Part shown: piece by piece, positions 1-5,743 of the stretch | Layout of the letters: every line of letters begins with the position of its first letter | How positions within the stretch are numbered: position 1 is the stretch's first letter | From: an uncultured Nitrosomonadales bacterium | Lineage (GTDB): Bacteria > Pseudomonadota > Gammaproteobacteria > Burkholderiales > Gallionellaceae | Reading direction: 5' to 3' | Assembly: GCA_903934275.1 (NCBI GenBank) | Contig: CAIZNF010000262.1 | Span: 1 to 7,173 of the forward strand | DNA length: 7,173 bases | Position numbers and translations under genes: made by a program | Notes under the pieces: model-generated | Told to the model about the DNA's origin: nothing | The model's database searches: none | The model's input: only the letters and a program-made list of their open reading frames with translations

Positions 1-222
1 CGCCAGATCAAGCTGCTTGACCGCCCACGCTGCAAAGACAATCGTGAACTGAGGCTCTATTCACCGAAACATGACGAAATATTTAGCGTTACAATCGAGT
101 TCAGCTTACTCACAAGCGAACACTTTGCGGAAAATTATCGAGGTGCAGCTAATGGCACTTTGTCGCACCCCACGAACGGCGGCTTTCTGGCAGCGTATTT
201 TCAATGCTTGTCAGTTGCTTAA
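1..222 (+). CDS. C-terminal end of a possible unidentified protein, cut by the window edge
   Basis: The first plus-strand frame is open from base 1 to a TAA at 220-222, giving 73 residues with no start in view; the rest would lie upstream of the window. The translation begins RQIKLLDRPRCKDN and ends FLAAYFQCLSVA. It is mixed in character, with no membrane segment, no signal and no motif that I recognise. If real, it converges on trpC with a gap of 58 bases. A stop-free run of 73 codons can occur by chance in about one frame in thirty, so the frame alone is only suggestive. No minus-strand frame in 1-280 looks like a gene following trpC, and no clear rho-independent terminator is seen between the two stop codons. 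Confidence 0.35.
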   Translation, partial: RQIKLLDRPRCKDNRELRLYSPKHDEIFSVTIEFSLLTSEHFAENYRGAANGTLSHPTNGGFLAAYFQCLSVA

Positions 223-280
223 TTGCACATTTTAAGATGTTGGTTATCCACCATCCACCGCCAGCCCGGATTCAAACTGT

Positions 281-1069
281 TTATCCAAAAACCTTTTTCA
301 GCTCTGCACCCGGATCATTCGCGCGCATAAATGCCTCTCCGACCAAGAATACATCCACCCGGTTGCCGCGCATCAGTTCGACATCTGCTGCCTTAAGGAT
401 CCCGCTTTCGGTGACCACGATGCGCCCGTCTAGAATATGCGTCAATAAGTCCAGCGTGGTTTGCAGGCTTACTTCGAAGGTGTGCAGGTTGCGGTTGTTT
501 ACGCCGATTAACGGCGTGGTCAGTTGCAGCGCGGCATCCAGTTCCGCGCCGTTATGCACTTCCACCAGCACCGCCATGCCGAGACTGTGTGCTAGCGTCT
601 CGAATGCCTTCATCTGCGCCACATCCAGCGCGGCGGCGATCAGCAGGACAGCATCCGCACCCATCGCGCGCGCCTGGTAAATCTGGTATTCGTTTACCAT
701 GAAATCCTTGCGCAATACCGGCAGCGCGCAGGCGGCGCGCGCCTGCTTCAGGTAGTCCGCGCTGCCCTGAAAGAATTGCTCGTCGGTCAGCACCGACAAA
801 CATGCCGCGCCATGTCGCGCGTAGCTGGCAGCGATTTCGGCGGGGCTGAAATTGGCGCGCAATACTCCTTTGCTCGGACTGGCCTTCTTGATTTCCGCAA
901 TTACGGCGGCTTGGCCTGCGCCAATTTTGGCGCGGATCGCACCGGTGAAATCGCGCGCTGCCGCAGTCTGCTCCGCCTCGGCGCGCATGGCTGAAAGCGG
1001 CTTGGCGGCGAGAGCGGAAGCTACTTCCTGCGCTTTGACCGCGAGAATTTTGTTGAGTATGTCGGACAT
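281..1069 (-). CDS. trpC: Indole-3-glycerol phosphate synthase (TrpC)
   Basis: This cytoplasmic enzyme closes the indole ring: it turns 1-(2-carboxyphenylamino)-1-deoxyribulose 5-phosphate into indole-3-glycerol phosphate with loss of CO2 and water, the fourth step from chorismate to tryptophan. The 262 residues are the normal length of the single-domain (betaalpha)8 form, not fused to TrpF. Family motifs appear in order: [10 protein letters not shown] (residues 59-68, with E59 and K61), LRKDF (119-123, K121), VEVH (169-172, E170), GVNNRNL (189-195) and ESG (221-223). These match the catalytic and phosphate-binding residues known for this family. The start at 1069 gives the usual [13 protein letters not shown] opening. 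No trpD lies upstream; the 5' side is a repeat and the divergent proA, so the gene is outside the common trpEGDC arrangement. Its start codon is only one base from the repeat edge. Confidence 0.97.
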   Translation of the reverse strand: MSDILNKILAVKAQEVASALAAKPLSAMRAEAEQTAAARDFTGAIRAKIGAGQAAVIAEIKKASPSKGVLRANFSPAEIAASYARHGAACLSVLTDEQFFQGSADYLKQARAACALPVLRKDFMVNEYQIYQARAMGADAVLLIAAALDVAQMKAFETLAHSLGMAVLVEVHNGAELDAALQLTTPLIGVNNRNLHTFEVSLQTTLDLLTHILDGRIVVTESGILKAADVELMRGNRVDVFLVGEAFMRANDPGAELKKVFG

Positions 1070-1077
1070 TTTTTGTC

Positions 1078-1083
1078 ATTCCC
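1078..1083 (-). promoter_or_regulatory. Weak ribosome-binding candidate for trpC inside the repeat arm
   Basis: On the minus strand the bases before the trpC ATG read GGGAATGACAAAAA. The only purine-rich Shine-Dalgarno candidate is GGGA (1083-1080), ten bases before the start. It is part of the outer repeat, so the repeat supplies the translation start region of trpC. If the repeat is transcribed, this stretch lies in a 33-base stem arm and could be masked by pairing. This is inference from position; a weaker or leaderless start is also possible. Confidence 0.3.
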
Positions 1084-1097
1084 GCGCAGGCGGGAAT
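1078..1097. repeat. 20-base ATTCCC-N8-GGGAAT palindrome, dRS3-like
   Basis: Bases 1078-1097 read ATTCCC, then GCGCAGGC, then GGGAAT. This fits the ATTCCC-N8-GGGAAT pattern known as dRS3 in Neisseria, where such units are abundant in intergenic repeat arrays and serve as integration sites for filamentous prophage. Here it forms part of the left arm of the larger inverted-pair repeat. The match is to a short pattern, so kinship with the neisserial repeat is an inference. Confidence 0.5.
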
Positions 1098-1186
1098 CCA
1101 GTTATTTAATAAAACCCACGCAGTGGGACGACAGCTTGGTTTTGTCTGCTACGCAGGCCAGTTAAACCAACTGGATTCACGTCTGC

Positions 1187-1347
1187 GCGCATAAGCGCTA
1201 ACTTAAGTGCGTCAAAGTATTTCTCCCTCCCTTTCAAGGGGAGGGCTGGGGTGGGGATGGGGTTGAATTTGATGGGTATCAACCCCCATCCCCCACCTAA
1301 CCTCCCCCTTGAAGGGGGAGGAACAAGATAAGTTAGCGCATATGCGC
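1187..1347. mobile_element. 161-base palindromic MITE-like insertion with target duplication
   Basis: The ends are inverted repeats matching at 18 of 19 positions (1187-1205 against 1329-1347; left end GCGCATAAGCGCTAACTTA). The element is flanked by CTGC at 1183-1186 and 1348-1351. Because the element begins with GCG, the duplication can also be read as the seven bases CTGCGCG at 1183-1189 and 1348-1354. Inside is a long imperfect hairpin: arms about 1223-1266 and 1279-1321, around a 12-base loop at 1267-1278. The arms carry CCCTTTCAAGGGG-type small palindromes and runs of G (left arm) or C (right arm). No transposase or plausible gene is present, so it would be a non-autonomous element. It sits in the right arm of the outer repeat, which it interrupts. 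Confidence 0.65.
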
Positions 1348-1367
1348 CTGCGCGGGAATGACAAAAC

Positions 1368-1405
1368 GAGGCGCGCATTTTACCTCAAGTGCTAAAATGC
1401 GCCTC
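1368..1405 (+). other. Hairpin immediately upstream of proA
   Basis: GAGGCGCGCATTTTA (1368-1382) pairs with TAAAATGCGCCTC (1393-1405) as a 13-pair stem with a two-base GC bulge and a ten-base loop. It starts two bases after the outer repeat ends and finishes ten bases before the proA ribosome site. No run of T follows on either strand, so it is a poor rho-independent terminator. It could be a protein-binding palindrome or an edge of further repeat DNA. Each arm carries TAAAAT reading outward, that is, towards proA on the plus strand and towards trpC on the minus strand. Confidence 0.5.
1390..1398 (+). promoter_or_regulatory. Candidate extended -10 promoter for proA
   Basis: TGCTAAAAT has the form TGnTAnAAT of an extended -10 site and lies 28 bases before the proA start, leaving room for a short leader and the AAGGA ribosome site at 1415-1419. 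No good -35 hexamer is seen at the usual 16-18 base spacing (the sequence there is GC-rich), which extended -10 promoters can tolerate. It overlaps the right arm of the hairpin, so the palindrome could be an operator. Assigned by pattern only. Confidence 0.35.
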
Positions 1406-1425
1406 ATCAGCTTCAAGGAAATATC

Positions 1426-2703
1426 ATGGAAGACATCAAACAATATATGAAGTCCGTCGGGCAAAAAGCCCGCGCGGCTTCGCGCGTTATGGCGCAGGCT
1501 GACACTGCGACCAAGAATCGTGCGCTGACGGAAATCGCTGCCGTATTGCAAAACCAAACGGCTCGACTGCTGGCCGAAAATGCCAAAGATGTCGCGACGG
1601 CGTGCGGCAACGGGCTGGACGAGGCTTCGATAGATCGCCTCAGGTTAACTGAAAAGACCGTGTGCTCCATGGCCGAGGGGCTGCTGCAAATCTCGCAACT
1701 GCCAGACTTGATCGGCGCAATCAGCGACCTGAGCTACCGCCCTTCCGGTATTCAGGTCGGCAAGATGCGCGTGCCGCTCGGCGTGATCGGCATCATTTAC
1801 GAGTCGCGCCCCAACGTCACGGCGGATGCGGCCGGGCTATGCTTGAAATCCGGCAATGCGGCGATTCTGCGCGGCGGTTCGGAAGCGATTCATTCCAATC
1901 AGGCGATAGCGGCTTGTGTGCATGCCGGGCTGCGCGCCGCCGGATTGCCGGAGACGGCCGTGCAGGTGATTGCCACCACCGACCGAGCCGCCGTGGGCGA
2001 ACTCATCACTATGAAGGATTATGTGGACGTGATCGTGCCGCGCGGCGGCAAGAGCCTGATCGCGCGTATCTCCGAGGAAGCGCGCATTCCGGTGATCAAG
2101 CATCTGGACGGCATCTGCCATGTGTATATCGACGACGAGGCAGACCTCGACAAGGCGATCCGCATCGCGGACAACGCCAAGACGCACCGCTATGGCGTAT
2201 GCAACGCGATGGAGACGTTGCTGGTGGCGCAAAGTGTGGCCGCAAAAGTGCTGTCACCGCTGTGCAAAATTTATCTCGAAAAAAATGTCGAGCTGCGCGG
2301 CGACGCTGCGGCGCGCGCCATTGTTGCGCAAATGGCCAACGTTCCACAAATGAAAGCAGCCACCGAGGAGGACTGGCGCACCGAATATCTCGCGCCGATC
2401 CTCGCGGTGCGAGTGGTTGCCGGGCTGGATGAGGCCATTGAACATATCAACACTTATGGCTCACAGCACACCGACAGCATTGTCACAGAGAATTACACCA
2501 AGGCGATGCGCTTCCTGCGCGAGGTGGATTCCAGCTCGGTGATGGTGAACGCCTCGACGCGCTTCGCCGACGGCTTCGAATACGGCCTTGGTGCGGAGAT
2601 CGGCATCTCCACCGACAAGATCCACGCGCGCGGCCCGGTGGGACTGGAAGGGCTGACCTCGCAGAAATTTATCGTGCTGGGTAGCGGGCAGGTTCGCACT
2701 TAA
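1426..2703 (+). CDS. proA: Glutamate-5-semialdehyde dehydrogenase / gamma-glutamyl phosphate reductase (ProA)
   Basis: This cytoplasmic enzyme reduces L-glutamyl 5-phosphate with NADPH to glutamate 5-semialdehyde and phosphate, the second step of proline synthesis; the semialdehyde cyclises and is reduced by ProC. The 425 residues are the full family length. Visible landmarks are the cofactor-domain stretch [15 protein letters not shown] (116-130), the [10 protein letters not shown] segment (142-151), VPRGG (204-208), the catalytic cysteine C259 in [12 protein letters not shown], the family signature from about V331 to I352 ([14 protein letters not shown]), and the C-terminal block [20 protein letters not shown] (387-406). 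The ATG at 1426 is preceded by AAGGA at 1415-1419 with good spacing. Its usual partner proB (glutamate 5-kinase) is not adjacent. Upstream are the trpC/proA repeat and a hairpin; downstream is another palindrome before lpdA. Confidence 0.98.
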   Translation: MEDIKQYMKSVGQKARAASRVMAQADTATKNRALTEIAAVLQNQTARLLAENAKDVATACGNGLDEASIDRLRLTEKTVCSMAEGLLQISQLPDLIGAISDLSYRPSGIQVGKMRVPLGVIGIIYESRPNVTADAAGLCLKSGNAAILRGGSEAIHSNQAIAACVHAGLRAAGLPETAVQVIATTDRAAVGELITMKDYVDVIVPRGGKSLIARISEEARIPVIKHLDGICHVYIDDEADLDKAIRIADNAKTHRYGVCNAMETLLVAQSVAAKVLSPLCKIYLEKNVELRGDAAARAIVAQMANVPQMKAATEEDWRTEYLAPILAVRVVAGLDEAIEHINTYGSQHTDSIVTENYTKAMRFLREVDSSSVMVNASTRFADGFEYGLGAEIGISTDKIHARGPVGLEGLTSQKFIVLGSGQVRT

Positions 2704-2714
2704 CGTAACAACAC

Positions 2715-2792
2715 TGTCCGCAGATTACGCAGATTGACACAGATTGAAAACCTCTGATTTTAATCTGCGTGAATCTGCGTAATCTGCGGACA
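2715..2792. repeat. Near-perfect palindromic repeat between proA and lpdA
   Basis: Bases 2715-2745 and 2762-2792 are inverted copies matching at 29 of 31 positions. The stem can extend by four more pairs (one G-T) to leave an eight-base loop, ACCTCTGA, at 2750-2757. Each arm holds three CAGATT units at 9-10 base spacing (2721, 2730 and 2740 on the left). The outer ends read TGTCCGCAGATTACGCAGAT and its complement. It resembles the TCCGCAGATTACGCAGATT intergenic repeat that recurs in diverse bacterial genomes, recalled from general knowledge. It starts 12 bases after the proA stop and ends 13 bases before the lpdA ribosome site. Since no T run follows, it is not a classic terminator, though such a strong stem may slow transcription or protect the proA 3' end. 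Confidence 0.8.
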
Positions 2793-2817
2793 AGTTAGCC
2801 ATTCTGGAAGAATCGAT

Positions 2818-4263
2818 ATGAGCCAAAACATCGAAGTCAAGGTTGGAGCGGGTGATTTACACGCCGAAGTTGTCGTAATCGGCGCAGGCCCTGGCGGCTA
2901 CACTGCCGCATTTCGTGCTGCCGATCTGGGCAAACAGGTGGTGTTGGTGGAACGCCATGCCAGCCTCGGCGGCGTTTGCCTGAATGTTGGCTGCATCCCG
3001 TCCAAGGCGTTGTTACATGTCGCCAAGGTAATCAATGAAACCGAAGAGACCGCGCAACACGGCGTGACTTTCGGCAAGCCGACAATCGATATCGACAAAA
3101 TTCGCTCCTGGAAAGATAGCGTCGTCGTCAAGCTCACCGGTGGATTAAAGCAACTCGCCAAACAACGCAAGGTGCAGGTGGTGCAAGGCGAAGCGAAATT
3201 CACTTCTCCCAATAGCCTCGTCGTCGCAACCGCCGAAGGCAGCAAAAACATCACCTTCGAGCACGCCATCATCGCGGCGGGCTCCAGCGTGGCGCGTATT
3301 TCCGGCTTCCCTTATGACGATCCGCGTATCATCGATTCTACCGGTGCATTGAAGCTTCAGGACATACCGAAACGCATGCTGATCGTCGGTGGTGGCATCA
3401 TCGGGCTGGAAATGGCCACGGTGTATGACGCGCTCGGCAGCAAAATCAGCGTGGTAGAGCTGGCTGACGGCTTGATTCCCGGTGCGGATCGCGACTTGGT
3501 GCGTCCGCTGCATAAGCGCATTGAGAAGCGCTACGAGGCGATTTATCTGAAGACCAAAGTCGGCAAGATCGAAGCACAACAGGATGGCCTGAAAGTAACC
3601 TTCGACGGCGAGCAAGCTCCCGAGCCGCAACTGTATGACCGCGTGCTGATGGCGGTTGGCCGCCGCCCAAACGGGCACGACATCGGCGCGGAAGCTGCCG
3701 GTGTTACGGTCAACGAGCGCGGCTTCATCACGGTGGATAAACAGATGCGCAGCAACATGCCACACATCTTTGCAATCGGTGATATCGCCGGTGAGCCGAT
3801 GCTGGCGCATAAAGCGATACACGAAGGCAAGGTGGCGGCGGAGGTCATCGCAGGGCACAAGGTGTTTTTTGAGCCGCTGGCCATACCGTCGGTGGCTTAC
3901 ACCGATCCGGAAATCGCATGGATGGGGCTGACCGAAATACAAGCCAAGGCGCAAGGCATCGCCTACGAGAAGGCATCTTTCCCGTGGGCAGCATCTGGGC
4001 GTGCGCTGTCCATCGGTCGCGAAGAAGGTACCACCAAATGGCTGCTCGACCCGCAGACGCGGCGCATTCTCGGTGCTGGTATAGTTGGCATCAACGTCGG
4101 AGAACTGATCGCAGAGGCGGTGCTTGCGCTGGAAATGGGTGCCGACATGGAAGACATCGGCCTGACCATCCATCCGCATCCGACCCTGTCGGAGACGCTG
4201 GGCTTTGCGGCAGAAATGGCTGAAGGCACAATCACCGATCTGCTGGTGCCGCGCAAAAAATAA
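2818..4263 (+). CDS. lpdA: Dihydrolipoyl dehydrogenase (E3), P64k-like but without a lipoyl domain
   Basis: This FAD enzyme reoxidises the dihydrolipoyl groups of pyruvate and 2-oxoglutarate dehydrogenase complexes, passing electrons to NAD+. In its 481 residues are the FAD-binding GAGPGG (22-27), the redox-active cysteine pair C54 and C59 in GGVCLNVGCIPSK, the NAD-binding GGGIIG (191-196) followed by an acidic E214, the second FAD motif FAIGD (318-322), and the C-terminal dimer-interface pair H454 and E459 in HPHPTLSE. Many segments (LTGGL, DPRIIDS, GADRDLV, FPWAASGRA) follow the Neisseria P64k lineage, whose members often carry an N-terminal lipoyl domain. Here only about 16 residues (MSQNIEVKVGAGDLHA) precede the FAD domain. 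GGAAG at 2806-2810 supports the ATG. No aceE, aceF or odh genes are adjacent. The DUF4197 gene follows after 30 bases. Confidence 0.97.
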   Translation: MSQNIEVKVGAGDLHAEVVVIGAGPGGYTAAFRAADLGKQVVLVERHASLGGVCLNVGCIPSKALLHVAKVINETEETAQHGVTFGKPTIDIDKIRSWKDSVVVKLTGGLKQLAKQRKVQVVQGEAKFTSPNSLVVATAEGSKNITFEHAIIAAGSSVARISGFPYDDPRIIDSTGALKLQDIPKRMLIVGGGIIGLEMATVYDALGSKISVVELADGLIPGADRDLVRPLHKRIEKRYEAIYLKTKVGKIEAQQDGLKVTFDGEQAPEPQLYDRVLMAVGRRPNGHDIGAEAAGVTVNERGFITVDKQMRSNMPHIFAIGDIAGEPMLAHKAIHEGKVAAEVIAGHKVFFEPLAIPSVAYTDPEIAWMGLTEIQAKAQGIAYEKASFPWAASGRALSIGREEGTTKWLLDPQTRRILGAGIVGINVGELIAEAVLALEMGADMEDIGLTIHPHPTLSETLGFAAEMAEGTITDLLVPRKK

Positions 4264-4293
4264 TTTTATAAACTAAATACGAGGGTTCTCATC

Positions 4294-5127
4294 ATGCTAA
4301 AAAAATATAACCTCACTACCGCCTTGCTCTTGTCCATCATGCTTGCTACACATTCGTCCAATGCATTGAATCTGGATGACTTGAAAGCACAGATCAAACA
4401 ACCCAATTCATCCAATACTGCACCTGCTGCTGCCAGTACACCCGCTCCTTCAGCAACTTCAGCTTCTCCGGCTCCTTCAGCAACTACAGCCTCCGCAGGG
4501 AGTTTGTTGTCCAAGTTCAGCAACACGGATCAGGTCGCCAGTCTGAGGCAGGCGCTTACACAAGGCGCAGAAGTTGCAGTAAAAAATCTGGCAAAGGAAA
4601 ACGGCTATCTCGGCAACGATAAGGTGCGTATTACTTTGCCGGAGAGCTTGCAAAAGGTGGATGGCCTGTTGCGCAAATTTGGCATGGGCAAATATGCTGA
4701 TGAACTGACTACATCAATGAATCGTGCCGCCGAAGCTGCAGTGCCGGAAGCCAAAAGTCTACTGACCGGTGCCGTTAAAAAAATGACCGTGGAAGATGCC
4801 AAAGGAATTCTCACCGGCGGCGATGATGCCGCCACGCAATACTTCCGCAAGAACACCGAAGCCGCGCTAACAGATAAGTTCAAGCCTATCATCAACAAGG
4901 CGATGCAAAAGGTGAAGGTCGCGGAAAAATATGACCAATTTGCCGGTAAAGGTGTAAAACTTGGCATGGTGGACGAGCGCGATGCCAAGCTCGACGATTA
5001 CATCGCGCGCAAAGCTATGGACGGGTTATTCCTGATGATGGCGGAACAGGAAAAAGCGATCCGCGCGAATCCTCTGGAGGCGACAGGAAGTCTGGCGAAA
5101 AAAGTATTCTCGGCGATCAAGTTCTAA
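4294..5127 (+). CDS. Secreted DUF4197 family protein of unknown function
   Basis: The N-terminus has two lysines and a hydrophobic run (residues 9-18) ending in SNA, fitting a Sec signal peptide cut after A24, so the protein is probably periplasmic. Residues about 40-70 form an Ala/Pro/Ser/Thr-rich linker. The rest (about 80-277) matches my recollection of DUF4197: LRQALTQGAE (84-93), YLGNDKVRITLPESL (105-119), NRAAEAAVPEAKSL (143-156), ILTGGDDAATQYFR (172-185), and DGLFLMMAEQEKAIRANP (243-260). The core is mainly helical and no catalytic residues are known to me. At 277 residues it is somewhat longer than members of about 220-240 residues that I recall; the linker accounts for the excess. 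GAGGG at 4281-4285 precedes the ATG by eight bases. Being 30 bases behind lpdA, it may be co-transcribed, but no functional tie is evident. Confidence 0.9.
   Translation: MLKKYNLTTALLLSIMLATHSSNALNLDDLKAQIKQPNSSNTAPAAASTPAPSATSASPAPSATTASAGSLLSKFSNTDQVASLRQALTQGAEVAVKNLAKENGYLGNDKVRITLPESLQKVDGLLRKFGMGKYADELTTSMNRAAEAAVPEAKSLLTGAVKKMTVEDAKGILTGGDDAATQYFRKNTEAALTDKFKPIINKAMQKVKVAEKYDQFAGKGVKLGMVDERDAKLDDYIARKAMDGLFLMMAEQEKAIRANPLEATGSLAKKVFSAIKF
4444..4485 (+). repeat. Short in-frame direct repeat in the DUF4197 linker
   Basis: GCTCCTTCAGCAACT occurs at 4444-4458 and again at 4471-4485, a 27-base period that keeps the frame and encodes APSAT twice in the low-complexity linker. It is consistent with linker growth by slippage or unequal exchange; copy number could vary between strains. 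Confidence 0.8.
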
Positions 5128-5179
5128 CGTATTTAACGCCCCCAAGGCGGCTTTTGTAGCTACAACCGACATTCTGAGC

Positions 5180-5596
5180 ATGAGTGATACCGCCAGTCTT
5201 TATTCACTCTTCATCAGCAGTTTTCTCGCTGCCACACTGTTGCCCGGTGGTTCGGAAGTGGTATTGTTCGGCGTGCTCAAGGTGTATCCAGAAACGTTAT
5301 GGCTTGCGCTTATTGTCGCTACCACAGGCAATACGCTGGGCGGCATGGTAACTTTTGGCATGGGCTGGTTGTTGCCGCAAACCCGGCAACTCAAACATGT
5401 GGAAAAATTGCGCCGCTATGGCACCCCCGTATTGCTACTTGCATGGGTTCCGCTGATTGGCGACGCGCTTTGTCTTGCTGCTGGATGGCTGCGCCTCAAC
5501 TGGTTGCAGGCCGTGTTATTCATGGCGCTAGGAAAATTTGCGCGCTATTGGGTGATTGCAATGTCGATGCAGAGCGCGCTTATTTTTACACAGTAA
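5180..5596 (+). CDS. yqaA: YqaA family inner-membrane protein (DedA/SNARE-associated superfamily)
   Basis: The 138 residues align by eye along their whole length with E. coli YqaA (about 142 residues), a small relative of the DedA/VTT proteins, several of which are linked to lipid-carrier movement across the membrane. YqaA itself has no settled function. Conserved pieces are SSFLAATLLPGGSEVVL (13-29), GNTLGG (50-55), RYGTPVLLLAWVPLIGDALC (79-98), AAGWLRLNW (100-108) and GKFARY (118-123). Hydrophobic segments fall at about 8-32, 38-64, 83-103 and 107-130; the first, holding PGGSE, may be a re-entrant loop as proposed for DedA proteins. The ribosome site is poor (only TGAG just before the ATG), but the start agrees with the E. 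coli N-terminus. It lies 52 bases after the DUF4197 stop; a terminator there is not convincing. Confidence 0.93.
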   Translation: MSDTASLYSLFISSFLAATLLPGGSEVVLFGVLKVYPETLWLALIVATTGNTLGGMVTFGMGWLLPQTRQLKHVEKLRRYGTPVLLLAWVPLIGDALCLAAGWLRLNWLQAVLFMALGKFARYWVIAMSMQSALIFTQ

Positions 5597-5632
5597 GAAT
5601 ATGTGCCAACCCACACCAGTAGACGAGTAATG

Positions 5633-5653
5633 AACCGCAACGAAATTGCGGTT
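5633..5653 (+). terminator. Hairpin after yqaA, possible terminator
   Basis: AACCGCAA (5633-5640) and TTGCGGTT (5646-5653) form an eight-pair perfect stem with a five-base loop, CGAAA, 36 bases after the yqaA stop. A run of five T follows only after about ten bases (TCATTTTTCG at 5661-5670), so it is not a textbook intrinsic terminator. It separates yqaA from the next gene and may instead be a processing or protein-binding site. Confidence 0.35.
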
Positions 5654-5743
5654 GAGGCAGTCATTTTTCGATGCGTTGCGGTCATTAAGCCGGTATAAGT
5701 GTAGTATCGCAGCATTCATTTTTATTTGTCATGGAGGCGTTTT

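Larger units (their letters stand above)
1071..1366. repeat. Inverted-pair (BIME/REP-like) repeat between trpC and proA, split by an insertion
   Basis: The outermost 22 bases (1071-1092 and 1345-1366) are a perfect inverted repeat, reading TTTTGTCATTCCCGCGCAGG then CG on the left. If the inner insertion and one copy of its target duplication are removed, the arms become 1071-1103 and 1169-1189 joined to 1355-1366. They then match at 31 of 33 positions, and the element would be 131 bases long. Smaller hairpins lie in the middle part: CCCAC/GTGGG at 1115-1127 and CCAGTT/AACTGG at 1158-1174. The core resembles the widespread CATTCCCGC...GCGGGAATCCAG intergenic repeat of proteobacteria. It codes for nothing convincing and fills nearly the whole divergent spacer. 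Whether it is mobilised by a REP-associated tyrosine transposase or by another route is not visible here. Confidence 0.75.

Noticed and set aside
552..1079. Minus-strand frame of 175 codons overlapping trpC in another register
   Set aside because: It is arginine- and glycine-rich, typical of out-of-frame reading of a GC-rich gene, and trpC is certain.
1106..1378. Minus-strand 90-codon frame across the repeat block
   Set aside because: Its sequence is the direct translation of the palindromic repeat (proline/arginine/glycine runs) and shows no protein character.
1662..2432. Plus-strand frame of 256 codons inside proA
   Set aside because: An arginine-rich shadow of proA in another frame; no family features.
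2715..2792. CRISPR-like or tandem array reading of the CAGATT units
   Set aside because: The units are very short, sit in an inverted arrangement and have no spacers; a palindrome explains them.
3145..4179. Long open frame of 344 codons on the minus strand opposite lpdA
   Set aside because: It lies wholly inside a confidently identified gene, has no recognisable motif, and long antisense frames are common opposite GC-rich coding sequence.
5137..5154. Possible terminator after the DUF4197 gene (CGCC-CCCAA-GGCG then GCTTTT)
   Set aside because: The stem is only four pairs and the T run is four; too weak to call, though weak termination is possible.
5154..5165. Perfect 12-base palindrome TTGTAGCTACAA before yqaA
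   Set aside because: No loop, no known operator match, and a single site; may be chance.
5726..5743. TTG start giving a six-residue longer reductase
   Set aside because: The extension MSWRRF overlaps the GGAGG ribosome site of the ATG at 5744 and shifts the FAD motif away from its usual position near the N-terminus.
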